Part shown: piece after piece, positions 1 through 10,367 of the stretch
Layout: each line of letters begins with the position of its first letter
How positions within the stretch are numbered: position 1 is the stretch's first letter
Assembly (NCBI GenBank): GCA_014529385.2
Contig: CM043964.1
Coordinates: 132,285,420 to 132,349,419 of the forward strand
Direction of reading: 5' to 3'
DNA from: Adiantum capillus-veneris
Lineage: Eukaryota > Streptophyta > Polypodiopsida > Polypodiales > Pteridaceae
Length of the DNA: 64,000 nt
Position numbers and translations under genes: made by a program
Notes under the pieces: model-generated
The model's input: only the letters and a program-made list of their open reading frames with translations
What the model was told of the DNA's origin: nothing
The model's database searches: none

Positions 1-312
1 CAGTAATGCAATTTAACATTCAAGCGTTGCATAACCCAATTCACTTTTTGAATGTGAGTGACATTCCCCAAATGCTTGACAATCACATTCGAAGGAACTA
101 TCTCTCCTGGCCACAACAGATCATGCCAATCACAAGGATTCAGCAGCAGAAGTATAGATTTACAAAAATTGACTCTAAGACCAGCCGCAAGCCCATACAA
201 CTCCAAAGCGTCCATAATCACTTGAACATCAGCTGGCAATTACGAGGCATAAACAAAGAGTCGTTGGCATAAGCCCGTCCAATGAAGTTGTGACTCAATG
301 GTAAGCGATGTA
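1..312 (-). mobile_element. LINE-B reverse transcriptase fragment
   Basis: Read on the minus strand, this matches the RT region of the LINE-B copy at about 22130-22440 in the same window. It includes the RT active-site box, here changed to YANDSLFMPRN where the sister copy has YADDSLFMPRN. The D to N change and a stop show a dead copy. The fragment runs off the left edge, and similarity fades near 312, before the LTR that starts at 388. It is a plant L1-like non-LTR retrotransposon remnant with no host function implied. Confidence 0.75.
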
Positions 313-387
313 TTTTTATTAGCATTGACAAGCAGAACATAGTTGCGAGAGAAAGGCCTTTTTTTAAAGGCACCTCCCAATTGCTAG

Positions 388-1034
388 TGTCACAAAGTGA
401 TGACATGGCATGACCAACTGGCATAGAAATGGACGAGTGGACAAGAGAAACTAAACCGACCCACTTGAAGAACTTACGAAGCACAAGCTGTGGGGCCTAA
501 AACCCTAAAGACCAAAAGCTTGAGCTCTGAGGAGGATTTTTGTAAAATGTGCTGACATGATGATGTGGTAGTCCGTATGATGACGTGGGAGAATAGTATG
601 AATTTTTTCACATTTTGCGTTGTGGGTGCCAGGTGGGAGGCTGTATAGATTTTCGCAAATTTCACTGGCTGCTTTTGGAGAGCCCAGCACTAGCTTTTGG
701 GAGCAGATGTTTTTGGGGGGAAGTGCTTTTGAACTTGATTGCTTTTGGGGATCTTCTTTTGGGCATCCCTTGTAAGTTTAAAAGAGCCCTTGGGCCTCTC
801 GCTCTGCAGAGCATCTGGACGCAGAGTCTGAGAGCAGAGGACCCTCGGGAGTTGTACTTTGCAGTGATCAATAATAAAGAAATACTGAAAGGGGTGCCAA
901 TCTTTGGGGCCAGTACTTCTGGACGCGGAACTTTGTCGTGCCGTGTCGACTCTCTCTCTCTCTCAGTTCAGTGATTTTGAAGTTTCTGTTCGTGTGTTGC
1001 TATTGATTTTGCTTGGAGTGTCCAAGCCTGTAAA
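388..1034 (+). mobile_element. Gypsy-type LTR, plus orientation (5' LTR)
   Basis: The sequence starts with TGTCACAAAG. It holds an AATAAA signal at 873-878 and a CT run near 950-966, and ends just before a tRNA-iMet-type primer binding site. The last bases contain an imperfect palindrome (GCTTGGA-gtg-TCCAAGC). The first 608 bases reappear inverted at 2020-2622. Position and PBS identify it as the 5' LTR of a plus-strand Ty3/gypsy element. The terminal CA is degraded, so the exact 3' end is uncertain by a few bases. Confidence 0.7.
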
Positions 1035-1036
1035 TG

Positions 1037-1048
1037 TGGTATCAGAGC
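1037..1048 (+). other. Primer binding site (tRNA-iMet type)
   Basis: TGGTATCAGAGC lies directly after the LTR. It is the usual plant Ty3/gypsy primer site complementary to the 3' end of initiator methionine tRNA. It fixes the orientation of this LTR as 5' on the plus strand. Confidence 0.8.
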
Positions 1049-2018
1049 TCAGAAAGATTCTCCTTCTGTGGAATCTGACAAACCAATCTTTGTGTCCCGA
1101 ACCCTTTGTCCATCGCACATTGGGCGCGCTCCCGTCTTCATCGCTTTGTCTTAAAGGGCATAAGCCATAAAGAACCCAAGAGTACACATGGGTTCTCGCG
1201 GAAAATCTGACAGAGCTTACACCTCTCGGTGGGAAGGCAAAGAAAAGTTGAAATCCGGCGCGGGAACTGAAGAAAAGAATGAAGAATTGGGCAAATTTTT
1301 GGTCAGGAAGTTTGCGAGAGGCGTTAGGAAATTTTGGTCAGGAAATTGCAGATTGACACGTGTGAAAAGATTAATGAAGTACTCCCAAAACCCAAAATAT
1401 GTAAAGTATCTTAAGACTTATCCAATGGATGAGATTCACGCAAAATGGCGACATGCCATTAATTGTCGGGGAGAAAGCTGAAAGAACAGACGAGTGCAGA
1501 AAAGCGGAAGCTGTACTCGCAGAAAGAGCTGGACAAAGCTCTTGAAAAGAAGATGAACGAGATAATGAAAGGCTTGAAGCACTCTCGGAAGAAGAGGAAA
1601 TTGGTGGATTTTCCCCGGTTATTAGGCCGGAAGTCGAGTTTCGAGGTGGCAAGCAGATCCAAGAAGCGTACTCGTTTCAAGGATGACTCGGATTTTTCTT
1701 GGTCTTGAGAGAGTTCCGACAGTTCGTCGTCCTCTAGTTCTAGAGAGGATGAGAAAAGGTGGAAGAAGTGGAGAAAGAGCAAGACAAGCAAGAAAAGCAG
1801 AATTCTGAAAAAGTCTAGAAGGCATGGGAGGCCATCTAGCAGTTCGGAGGAGGAGAGCTCGTCCTCTTCTAACAGTGAATTCAAGGAAAGGGGTCAGGCT
1901 GTCAGGTTTGAGACATTTTGAAGCTACCAGGATATGCATCGAGCCCTTGAGTTTGTACAACAGTTTGATGTCACCTTCTCTGGAGGTTGGTTCACGAAAC
2001 ACTCCAAGGTGCGAAGGG
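1049..2018 (+). pseudogene. Gypsy gag, N-terminal half, broken
   Basis: This is the internal region after the PBS. Translations at 1188-1481 and from 1463 onward are rich in Lys/Arg and Ser. Near the end they give the gag-like string YQDMHRALEFVQQFDVTFSG. A TGA at about 1706 and a further stop near 1918 interrupt the frame. The gag stops abruptly at about 2018, where an inverted LTR begins. The missing middle of a gag of this type is found at 6473-6812 and a later part at 3490-4002, both on the other strand. The family is Ty3/gypsy by inference from the gag and PBS. Confidence 0.55.
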
Positions 2019-2019
2019 T

Positions 2020-2622
2020 ACACGAACAGAAACTTCAAAATCACTGAACTTTACTAGAGATAGAGAGAGAGTCGACACGGCACGGCGGAGTTCCGCGTCG
2101 AGAAGCACTGGCTCCAAAGACTGGCGTTCCTTTCAGTATTTCTTTATTATTGATCACTGCAAATTATAACTCCTGCGGTTCCTTTTCTCTCATACTAAGG
2201 ACCTAGATGCTTTGCAGAGTGAGGGGCCCAAGGACTCTTTTAAAGTTACAAGGGATGCCCAAAAGCAGAGCCCCAAAAGCAATCAGGTTCAAAAGCACTT
2301 CCCCCCAAAAGCATTTTCTCCTAAAAGCCAGCGTTGGGCTCTCCAAAAGCAGCCATCAAAATTTGCGCAAATCCGTATAACCTCCACCAGCAACGCAAAA
2401 TGTGGGAAAATTCGTATGGTCTTGCCACGTCATCGTACAGACTGTCACATCAGCTTGTCAGCACACTTTATGAAAATCCTCCTCAAAGCTCAGGCTTTTG
2501 GTCTTTAGGGTTTTATGCCCCATGGCCTGTGCTCCGTACGTTCTTCAAGTTGGTCAGTTCAGTTTCTCTTGTGCACTCGGCCATTTTTCGTCCAATTGGT
2601 TATGCCACGTCACTTTGTGACA
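2020..2622 (-). mobile_element. Gypsy-type LTR, inverted copy (3' LTR, minus)
   Basis: This is the reverse complement of 388-995, with clear similarity along the whole length. Its first base on the minus strand (TGTCAC at 2622-2617) is preceded by a polypurine tract, so it is the 3' LTR of a minus-strand element. It stops at about 2020, where it joins gag of the plus-strand element. It lacks the last 40 or so bases present in the left LTR. Confidence 0.7.
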
Positions 2623-2637
2623 TTCCCCCCTCTTGCA
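2623..2637 (-). other. Polypurine tract
   Basis: The minus strand reads GCAAGAGGGGGGAA immediately before the LTR start. It is the plus-strand priming site of the minus-oriented gypsy element. The same arrangement recurs at 62239-62252. Confidence 0.65.
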
Positions 2638-2639
2638 AG

Positions 2640-3320
2640 AATTGTAATCGCCCTCGATTACGTCTGCGAAAGTAGCCAAAGCACAGAAACTTTCTTCAGG
2701 AAACTCTGACTCTATGTACTCATGCACCAGAGTTCATCAATCCAACACTTCTACAAAGAAATTAGTCAGTGATAATCACATTTCTGTCGAGGGTTTCAAT
2801 AACCATTTAGCATCTTAATGCACTAAAATTTCATTCACTTAGGCATCACATCAAGATCTCACCGATCCCTAACAGATGTCCATATGCACTAAGTTCAAAT
2901 CATTCATCATACAAAATGCTGCAAACATTTCATCTTTCTCTACATGTCTCTAACAATACACACATGAAAGAGTACTTGTTTTCAGTTCAATCAAGGAAAT
3001 TTCCAATTCAGTGCACACAGTTCATAAAGTCATTCCGCAAAATACTGTGAGCCTGTTAGTATCCCTAAAATCTCAAAGAGAAATTAGTGACTTTATTCAA
3101 TCTAGGCAATCTGTGACAAAGGAGTGGAGTGGCTCGCCTCTTGTGCTGTCCGCACTGCACCAGATTCAACCTTGTTGATTCATCAATAACTTTTGGCATA
3201 GACACTACTAATAGCCCAAAAGCTTCAAGGTACAGCTCTCTCTGAAGAGAATTTGCGAGGTTCTCTTCCTCCATCCACTTTGCATCGAGGGCCAAAAAGT
3301 ACCCTTGACCAAATTATTCG
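2640..3320 (-). pseudogene. Gypsy pol 3' end, chromodomain remnant
   Basis: The minus-strand reading at 3295-3065 starts DAKWMEEENLANSLQRELYL. This closely resembles the C-terminus of the chromovirus polyprotein at 62811-63554 (DAKWMEEGELAES). Only the end of the chromodomain is left. The preceding RT and integrase are absent, and gag (3490-4002) lies directly upstream, so this is an internally deleted element. About 400 non-coding bases separate the stop from the polypurine tract. Confidence 0.65.
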
Positions 3321-3489
3321 GTGGACCTAGCTTACCTTTCTGTTCTTTTCCCGTATCCTTTGACCTATTGGTAGCCCTTCTAGCCTCCCTGTCTTGGGCA
3401 CCTCAATTTGGATCTAGGGAATTCTCTGATCTACCCTTTGATTCCCTTTCCTTCCTTTCCTTGTGCCGTGGGACCTGTGGGTAGCTTCT

Positions 3490-4002
3490 CTAGCCTCCCC
3501 TGTCCATTGGCACGTCAGTCTTAATATCGGAACCTTGACACGCACTTTTATCTGATCCCCTTTCTTCTCCGGAATCCTTTGATGAACTTGCATCTGATTC
3601 CCTTAGTTCGTCGGAACTCTCGGCTGCACTACCATCTGATTCTCTTACTGCTCTAGAATCCTGTGATGAGCCATCATCCGGTTCCCGTGATTCATCCTCT
3701 TCACTGGTAGACTCTTGCCCTGTTGAGGTGGATACTATCCTATCTGTAGGATAAGTTAATGAGCCGGCATGCATTCCAAATCCTTGCTTAGCATATCCCA
3801 TAAGTCTTTGAATAGAGTCAGACTTCTTCTGGTTTAGACAACACTCTCGAATCTCTTTTGGCAAACCACAACAAAACTGTTGAATGTGGTCTCTCAAAGT
3901 AATTTTCCGAAACGAAGACACTAGCAAATAAATATCCCAAAACCTATGGTTGTAGTCATCCAATGTATTGATAGCCGTTTTTCGGCTCTCCATAATTGCC
4001 AT
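3490..4002 (-). pseudogene. Gypsy gag fragment (retrotrans_gag C-terminal half)
   Basis: An open frame of 170 codons on the minus strand. It has the gag pattern LDDYNHRFWDIYLLVSSF followed by FCCGLPKEIRECC, then a long acidic Ser/Glu/Asp-rich tail with repeated ESDGS/RESD units. It lacks the gag N-terminus and the zinc knuckle. It is separated from the chromodomain remnant by about 200 bases of stop-filled sequence, so pol has been lost. The ATG at its start is probably internal to the original gag. Confidence 0.6.
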
Positions 4003-4029
4003 AGTAAGCTACCTCACCCTACCAAAATC

Positions 4030-6470
4030 ACCCAAACACTATGGCTATCCCTACCATTTCACTGTAAATAGACGTGTGTGAGTTAGGGGACTTTTCCCAT
4101 ATTTTCTTAAAAACCCTAAATTAGCTAGTCACTGGGCTAGTTGAGTAAAAAAATAAAAAATAATAAAAATAATAATAAATATTATGGCCCATTTGTGTGT
4201 AAATATTTCATTATATAAGTGGCCTAAATATAGGGATTTTTATAATTATTTTGATATTTATTTAAATATTTATACCTAGGTGTGTGTTTTATTAAATTTA
4301 CCTTCTTTCATCCTTTTGCACCATAAGTATATTTTTTGCCAATATGTACATACTCTAACCTCATATTTTTTCTTTATACAAATCACTCCCACATTTTCAC
4401 CCTCACCCTCGTGAAAACAAAAAATTGATTTCTACTCATTGGTCACGTTTATTATATTATTTACTTGCATACCTTTTCCTCTTTCACCCAAAATAATTCA
4501 AAGAGAGACCATATTATATGATTCCAATATCTTTCCATATCCATAACTCCTTCATATTTTTATTATTATTTTTACTTATTATTTTAACACCATGTGCTCA
4601 TTGAGCTAAAGTCCATGAATAGTCCATACACTAGTCCCACCATGTATATATTTCTTTATTCACCAATAATCCTCCTCCATGCATGGGTCAAGGGCAACTT
4701 GGATGCTTTGTATTATAATATGACAAAGGAGGGGCTCACTCTTGGATGCATTGTACAAATTCAACAAAGGAGGGGGCCACTAAAAGACTTTTGCAGGCAT
4801 AAAAAACAGGCTTTTTGGTGAGAATTTTGGCACCTATCTCCACTCCGAATTTGGAGCGGTGGTCAAACGAGAAAATGTAGCCCACGCTCTGAATAATCAC
4901 CTCAAATTTTTTCATGATTTTTGGAGCTACCAGCGGTGAGCTATGAATTTTTGAGTGGACCCCAGTCTGCCCACTTTTTTCACAAGTAGCCCTTAGTCTT
5001 CTCTCACCCTTCCACACACCTACTCACTCTTACACATCCCTCCCTCTCCTTCCCTCACTCAAACCTACAATTTTCATGGCTTCTCCCACCCTCTTCACCA
5101 TTATCCTTCTCTCTCATCCCTATAGTTCTTTTATGAACCTCTACATACATACACCCTCTCCATGTCTCTCTCTATTGCTTCTATGTTACAATTTCATTTA
5201 CCTCTCCTAAAAATATCTAAAATTCAGCATCTTAACCATGATAACTTCTGCAAATTGAGGATTTTTCATCAACAAATCCTCTTTTCATCGTGGTGGTCAA
5301 CCGTGGCGGCGGCGTAAAGAAGCGAAGAAGAAGAAGACCAGCGGTCATTTTTTCCACAATCTACACAAGGGTGAGTTCAAGCTTCTTCAAAGCTTCACCA
5401 TCTCAATGATTCTCTTTTAATTCACCCCTCTTCCTTCATCAAATCAACTCACTCTACCCATTGTAAATGTAACATTAACTTTCTTGTGATTATTAACGAC
5501 TAACATACTAACACAAAATAGCATTGACCTAACCATAAAAGACACCTCACCTCAAGACATGTGTATAGTAACACTCTCTCTCTCTCTTTCTCTCTCCTTA
5601 CTTACTTTCACCTTATCTACCATCAATAATGCTCTCTTTTGAGCCCACACCCATGACTCAAGCAGACAAAGAAGGCCCGCAATGTTTTGATATTCAAAAA
5701 AATCATAATCCTGATTTGCTAGCTTGTAAATTAGGATTTCCAATAATCTTTATGAGGGGTCTCCAACCTATAAATAGACCCCTCTCCTTCTTGTAAAACA
5801 ACCTCCAACATCTCACATAGCACCCGAACACTCTATGCGTGAGGAGAAACTTAGGTATAGCAACCACTTGTGAGCTTCACTCTTGGTGTGAGAGAAGCCT
5901 TCAAGCTACACATTGCAAGTGAGAGAGCGTGAGTTCCTCAAATCTCAAAACCACTATTGTATATGCTCCTTCATCATCAATAAATTGAGGTTTGGTGCAT
6001 CAAAGGCGTGATTCGACGTTCAAATCTTCGTCCTTCCATTTGTGCAATACGGTTTGGTGAATTCAAGGTGACTTGTGTATTTTGAGTTTCTATCGGTTGA
6101 TCTTGATTTTAGAAAGTGTTTTAGTGTGTTTTTCATTGCCAATTTTGTGTCCATTGTAAGAGGGTATTGTGGTGAGAGGTCTCCCACACCCTAAGACAGT
6201 GTGTGTGTGTGTGTTTTGGCAATGATTAGCAATCACTAAGCATTGAGTGAGTTTTTGTACAAGCTCTACGATAGCAACCTAACGAACCATCTCCATTTGC
6301 AAGTCACAAATAAGGTATTACGCAAGATCCATTCCTCTCTCTCTTTCCTTTTCTCTAGCTCTCTCTGGTCCATTTTGTGTGTGTCTTGGTGTGAGGTTGC
6401 TTGTGTGTGTTGTGTGGTGCATCTTCTTGGTTGTACCAAAATCTTTCTTGCGTCCTAGTTCGCATATCAT
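4030..6470 (+). other. AT-rich, LTR-like non-coding block
   Basis: I see no credible coding frame in these 2.4 kb. The left half is A/T-rich with runs of TAA/AATA. The right half holds a TATA box (TATAAATA, 5769-5776), an AATAAA at 5979-5984, short CT (5574-5597) and GT (6199-6216) repeats, and T/G-rich sequence to about 6470. TATA followed by a polyadenylation signal about 200 bases later is typical of a plus-strand LTR. I could not find matching terminal repeats, a convincing PBS or a second copy, so LTR identity is only a suggestion. Confidence 0.3.
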
Positions 6471-6472
6471 AA

Positions 6473-6812
6473 CTAGGTGGTGCCCCTATCTTGTTTGGGT
6501 TTGGCTGTGGGTTTGTTGTTTTGTTGTGCTTGTGGTTGCCCTAGCCCCAATTGAGCAGCACGGGAGCCTTGAGGGGTGTTTAGAGGTTGCCTCTCTTGTT
6601 GCCTGCCCCGGACCGCCTCAGTATCTTTCTTAGTCATTCTGAAGTGATGCCAAGCCGTGATGACATCTCTTTCATATTCGTCAGATATCCAAGTTGACGT
6701 GAAAATCTTCTTGAATTTTAACCATGTCGTAGATGCTTCTCTGAGTAACAATAGAGTAGACCACCATGTCTGTGCATTTCCTTTTAGGCAGGAATTGATT
6801 TCTTGCTTGGAG
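6473..6812 (-). pseudogene. Gypsy gag middle fragment fused to LINE-B ORF1
   Basis: The minus-strand frame reads CLKGNAQTWWSTLLL, then KIFTSTWISDEYERDVITAW, the core of a Ty3/gypsy gag domain, followed by a Gln/Pro-rich tail. Upstream, the same open frame continues without a stop into LINE-B ORF1 sequence (6830-7093). Between them sits the LTR-end palindrome seen at 1011-1027. The join is therefore a chimera of two retroelements, probably made by recombination or template switching. Confidence 0.55.
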
Positions 6813-6829
6813 TGTCCAAGCCTGTAACA

Positions 6830-7093
6830 GGTAGAATCACTAGACCTCACATTCTTACCCTTCATAGCATTGCCATTATCAGGAACAACAGACTGAGAAG
6901 GCTTGGCTTTCCCTTTTTCCACATTGGGAGCTACATTAACAATTGAGCCTCCATTTTGCTTAGCCTCACAGATAGGTTTGCCCATAGGGATTGAAGCAGA
7001 TGACAGAACCGTTGAAGGAGGGGGGTTGTAACACAGGTTCAGGGCATTGAAATTGCATGTGCCCAAATTTACCACATCGAAAACATGAATCTG
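6830..7093 (-). pseudogene. LINE-B ORF1 fragment, 3' side of a split copy
   Basis: The minus-strand translation contains KQNGGSIVNVAPNVEKGK and CFRCGKFGHMQFQCPEP, matching LINE-B ORF1 at about 19480-19700. The CCHC zinc knuckle (C-x2-C-x4-H-x4-C) is intact. The other half of this ORF1 lies at 12595-12811. LINE-A1 split it exactly within the zinc knuckle region and duplicated ACATGAATCTG. Confidence 0.75.
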
Positions 7094-7536
7094 TGAACAT
7101 TGCAAGCTGATCTTTCGTGCTCGCTACTGCTGCCCTCGTCCCCCCCCCCGCCCTCGCGTAGCTCTTCCTCCTGTGCGTAGCCCACCTGCCCATCCCCTAC
7201 GCGCTCTACCTTGCCCGCTGCCACACCCACTACCCGCTCCCCGCCGTCGCCTGCCCCTCCTGCTGACCATTGCCCTACCCGCTGCCCGTCGCCAGCCCCA
7301 CCCGTTTCCTGTTTGCTGCCCGCCCATCCCCCGCCGTTGCCCTGTCCGCCCGCCAGTCCACTGCCCTACCCGCCTGCCTGCACATTGCACTTAGCCCCCT
7401 GCCCCGCCCGCCTGCACTTTACCATTAGCCTCTTCTGCTTGTCAGGCCTCGCCAACACCCTTGGCGTGCTTGCTCCAGCGGGAGCTTCCTCCCTCGTCGA
7501 CGTTTCTCCGCTTCTTCTTCACAGCAGCAGACACAA

Positions 7537-8120
7537 ATGGAGGCTCAAGCTCCGCCACAAAGGAACTCCAATGAAGTCCCCTTGCTCGACCCCGCTGTGC
7601 CCACCATTCGACTTGCTCTTTCACTGACAGAGCAAGCGAGCCTAGCAGCAGAGATGGAACGCTTGTAGGCGACCTCCGTCATCTGCAAGATTCTCAGCAC
7701 CAGACCCAGCAAAGGAGAGTTGCGTGATCTTCTCCAAGCCCGCCTTCTCGTAGAGGTGGGCAAGATCTTGGACGTTCAGTTCCTCGGACACGGCTACTAT
7801 GAGATAGAGTTTGAGACCTCTAAGATGGCGTCCAAGGTCATCGCGATGAGCCCCTTGACCATCCGAGCAGTTCGAGCCCACATTCGACAGTGGAGACATG
7901 GTTTTGACCCAGCTTCAAATGTTCTGGTAGAGAAGGCAGACCTTCCCATCTCCGTCTGCTTTCCTGGTTTGAGGAGGGAGTACTTACCACTTTTGTCCAG
8001 GATAGGCTCAGAGATTGGGATTGTCCTGGAGACACCTTGCACGACAGCCTCATTAGCTGTCAAGGCGACCGGCATTCCTTAGTACGCGTTCTGGTTAGGG
8101 ACACCCACACTCTCCTCGGG
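7537..8120 (+). pseudogene. LINE-A1 ORF1 (DUF4283-like), broken
   Basis: The frame starts MEAQAPPQRNSNEVP and matches ORF1 of copies 2 and 3. A stop near 7667 (TTG TAG where copy 3 has TTG CAG) ends the first segment. The segment from 7720 continues with LLQARLLVEVGKILDVQF and WRHGFDPASNVLVEKADLP. A frameshift near 8080 precedes the CCHC zinc knuckle region (about 8175-8215). The protein would be an RNA-binding nucleocapsid-like LINE ORF1p. It is not functional here. Confidence 0.7.
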
Positions 8121-9187
8121 TGAGTGGGGGTTGGTTGAAACAGAGCGTGGAGTATTCGGGCCTCCCAAATCAGTGTTTCATTTGTCGACAGATGGGCCAT
8201 CTTGCGAAGGCTTGTCCACGGAGGAGACCCCGACCCACACCATAGGCCCAGTCCTAGCCATCAAGGACTGGCCAGCGGCAGCAGGCAGATTCACCGAGTA
8301 CGCAGGCAGAGCCACCCTCCAAGCCTGGGGCTCAAGCGGAGGAGGGCTGGCAGCAAGTTCGTGGTCGACGTTGGCAGGGGCCACCGCACCACCGTGGCAC
8401 TCAGAGTGGTCCTCAGGCTCCTACCCAGCAGCAGTGGATTTCCACGGGGAACCAATTCGACCCTCTTCAGCAGGACGAGGTCCTTGCTCTAGCCTCCACC
8501 TCAGCCTCACCCTCGACAACCCCTCCTCCCCCCGAGTTCCCCCCCTCTTCCGCAACCCCCCCCCCCCCCCCCCCCCCTCCTTCTCCCTCTGCCTCTCCAT
8601 CTCGCCCTCCTACCTTTGTCGATCCCCCTCGCCCCCTCTCCCTCGTCTCCCCCTGCTCCCTCACCTCCTCCTGCTCTAGTCCCGCAGCCGTCCCAGGGGG
8701 CAGGGCCTTCCTCGGTTGCTAGGAGATCTCTTGGCAGTGCCTTTGCCATGAGTTGCTTAGTGAGAGAGGTACAACTTTTCTTGCGACCCGCTCTTCTGGT
8801 GCAGATGTCTCCTTATGGTGCAGTTCCTCGTGGTCTGACGAGCTTCGACATTCATTGCCGTTGGGATTTCTTTGCCTACGACTTTACACGGTTTCTGGGC
8901 GACCCCTCACCAGACCTTCAGGCAGTCTGCTTCAAAGTTCACGTTCTGTTCCTTGCAGCTAGGGGGATAGAGGCCTTGGACTCAGCGGTTGACTTCTCTT
9001 TTCCCCTATACGGCAGGGACTAGGCTGAGTGGACTATAGACTCAGTGTTGGAGTGGCTGCAGACACAGGCCCTAGAGTTCTCTCATCACATGGGAGACCT
9101 AGGGGTTACAGACTTGCTTCACACCCTTTGGCCATTGGCCAAGTTTGTTGTGACACCTCTAGACACAGCAGGATGTAGACACATTGT

Positions 9188-10367
9188 GCCTCTTCAGCTT
9201 GAGAAGCTACACACGGCTCTTAGAGCACTCCCCGTGGTAGCTATCCAGGTGAGGATGGCTTGACTCCCAGCTTTTTCTTGGAGTACTGGGACTTGCTTGG
9301 CTCAGATCTCTGCAGTGCTTTTCAGTACATCCTGCACACAGGAGAGATGCCTGCCAGCATGAGTAAGGGCCTGATCTACCTCATCCCCAAGGAGGGTGGC
9401 TCCTTGGATGAGATTCAACAGTGGCGCCCCATCACCATCCTCAACTCGGCCTACAAAATTCTTGCCATGGCTCTGAGTTTGACAGGGCTGCCCTTTATGT
9501 TGAGGCGATGAGGAGGTTTTTGGTTTCAAAGCAGGTTGGTTTACGTGTCTTAGCGCTCCTTATTCGGGGAGATGAGCTATTGGACGCTGAGTTTGCAGAC
9601 GACTCAGCCTTGTACTTGGATGGCTAGGAGGCCAACCTTCACAGGTGTGAGCAGGCTCTTGAGACCTTTTGTTGTGCATCTGGCGCACTAATCAAATGGA
9701 GAAAGACAGTGGCTTTCTCGGTTGGTAGTGCTCCTACGCCCGATTGGATGCCAGGCGAGGGTTTCAGGTGGATTCCCGCAGGGACTGCAGTTCGGTACTT
9801 GGGTTGTCAGGTAGGTTTGGACTTGTCTCCCGAGCAACAGATTGCTTCCCTCCTGTCTATCTGGAGGAAGTTGTTACATTGGAGCTCCGCACAACTTTCT
9901 CTGGCAGGCAGAGTTGTAGTGGCCAACCAGGTGTTGTTGGCTACTATGTGGTACATCACTTCTTGTTGGATCTTCTCGAGTTCTTGTATTAGCTAGGTAG
10001 AGAGACTGATCAGGAACTTCCTTTGGTCTGGGCGTGACACTCAGATAGCCCGGGCCAAAGTGGCATGGCAGGTCATCACTCTACCTTGTTCGCAGGAAGG
10101 GTTGGGGATCATAGACCCAGCACAGCAGAGCAGAGCCCTTCTTGGGAAGTTCATCGTCAAAGGAATTCTTCCAGGTGAGGAGCCTTGGAAGGAGTTCTTG
10201 CTTCATCGGCTTAGTGCTAGGGTGCCTCAGGCTGGAGGCCCCTGGCAACCCTCGACTAGATGGATTTTCACAGAGATACGCAGAGTTGGCTTGAGCGGGG
10301 GACTGGAGGACCGCTTCGCTGTGAGTCTGCTCGGATCTTGGGAGCAACTGCGGAAAGGCCTAGAGCA
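9188..10367 (+). pseudogene. LINE-A1 ORF2 RT remnants
   Basis: Pieces of the RT domain follow the internal deletion: PSFFLEYWDLLGSDLCSAFQ, LIYLIPKEGGSLDEIQQW and the active-site segment FADDSALYLDG (about 9594-9625). The thumb-like region at 9709-9996 and the stretch from 10060 also match copy 3. Stops and frameshifts are frequent. A large part of the palm is missing between about 9481 and 9484 relative to copy 3. Confidence 0.7.

Noticed and set aside
1459-2044. Minus-strand frames of about 140 codons rich in Leu/Ser/Phe
   Set aside because: They are antisense to the Lys/Ser/Glu-rich gag of the plus-strand gypsy element.
6479-6490. TGGTGCCCC as a primer binding site after a possible LTR at 4030-6470
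   Set aside because: It lies at the end of an open gag frame on the minus strand and matches no tRNA end well. No second LTR was found.
7173-7627. Pro-rich frames in C-rich DNA (also 28319-28714, 38579-38979, 46441-46871, 60125-60837)
   Set aside because: They are by-products of poly(C) and CCG-rich LINE-A 5' ends and low-complexity tracts, open in several frames at once and not conserved as proteins between copies.
8131-8679. 182-codon plus-strand frame with Gly/Ser/Pro-rich product
   Set aside because: It is LINE-A1 ORF1 read in a shifted frame. The true frame gives the CCHC knuckle and matches copy 3.
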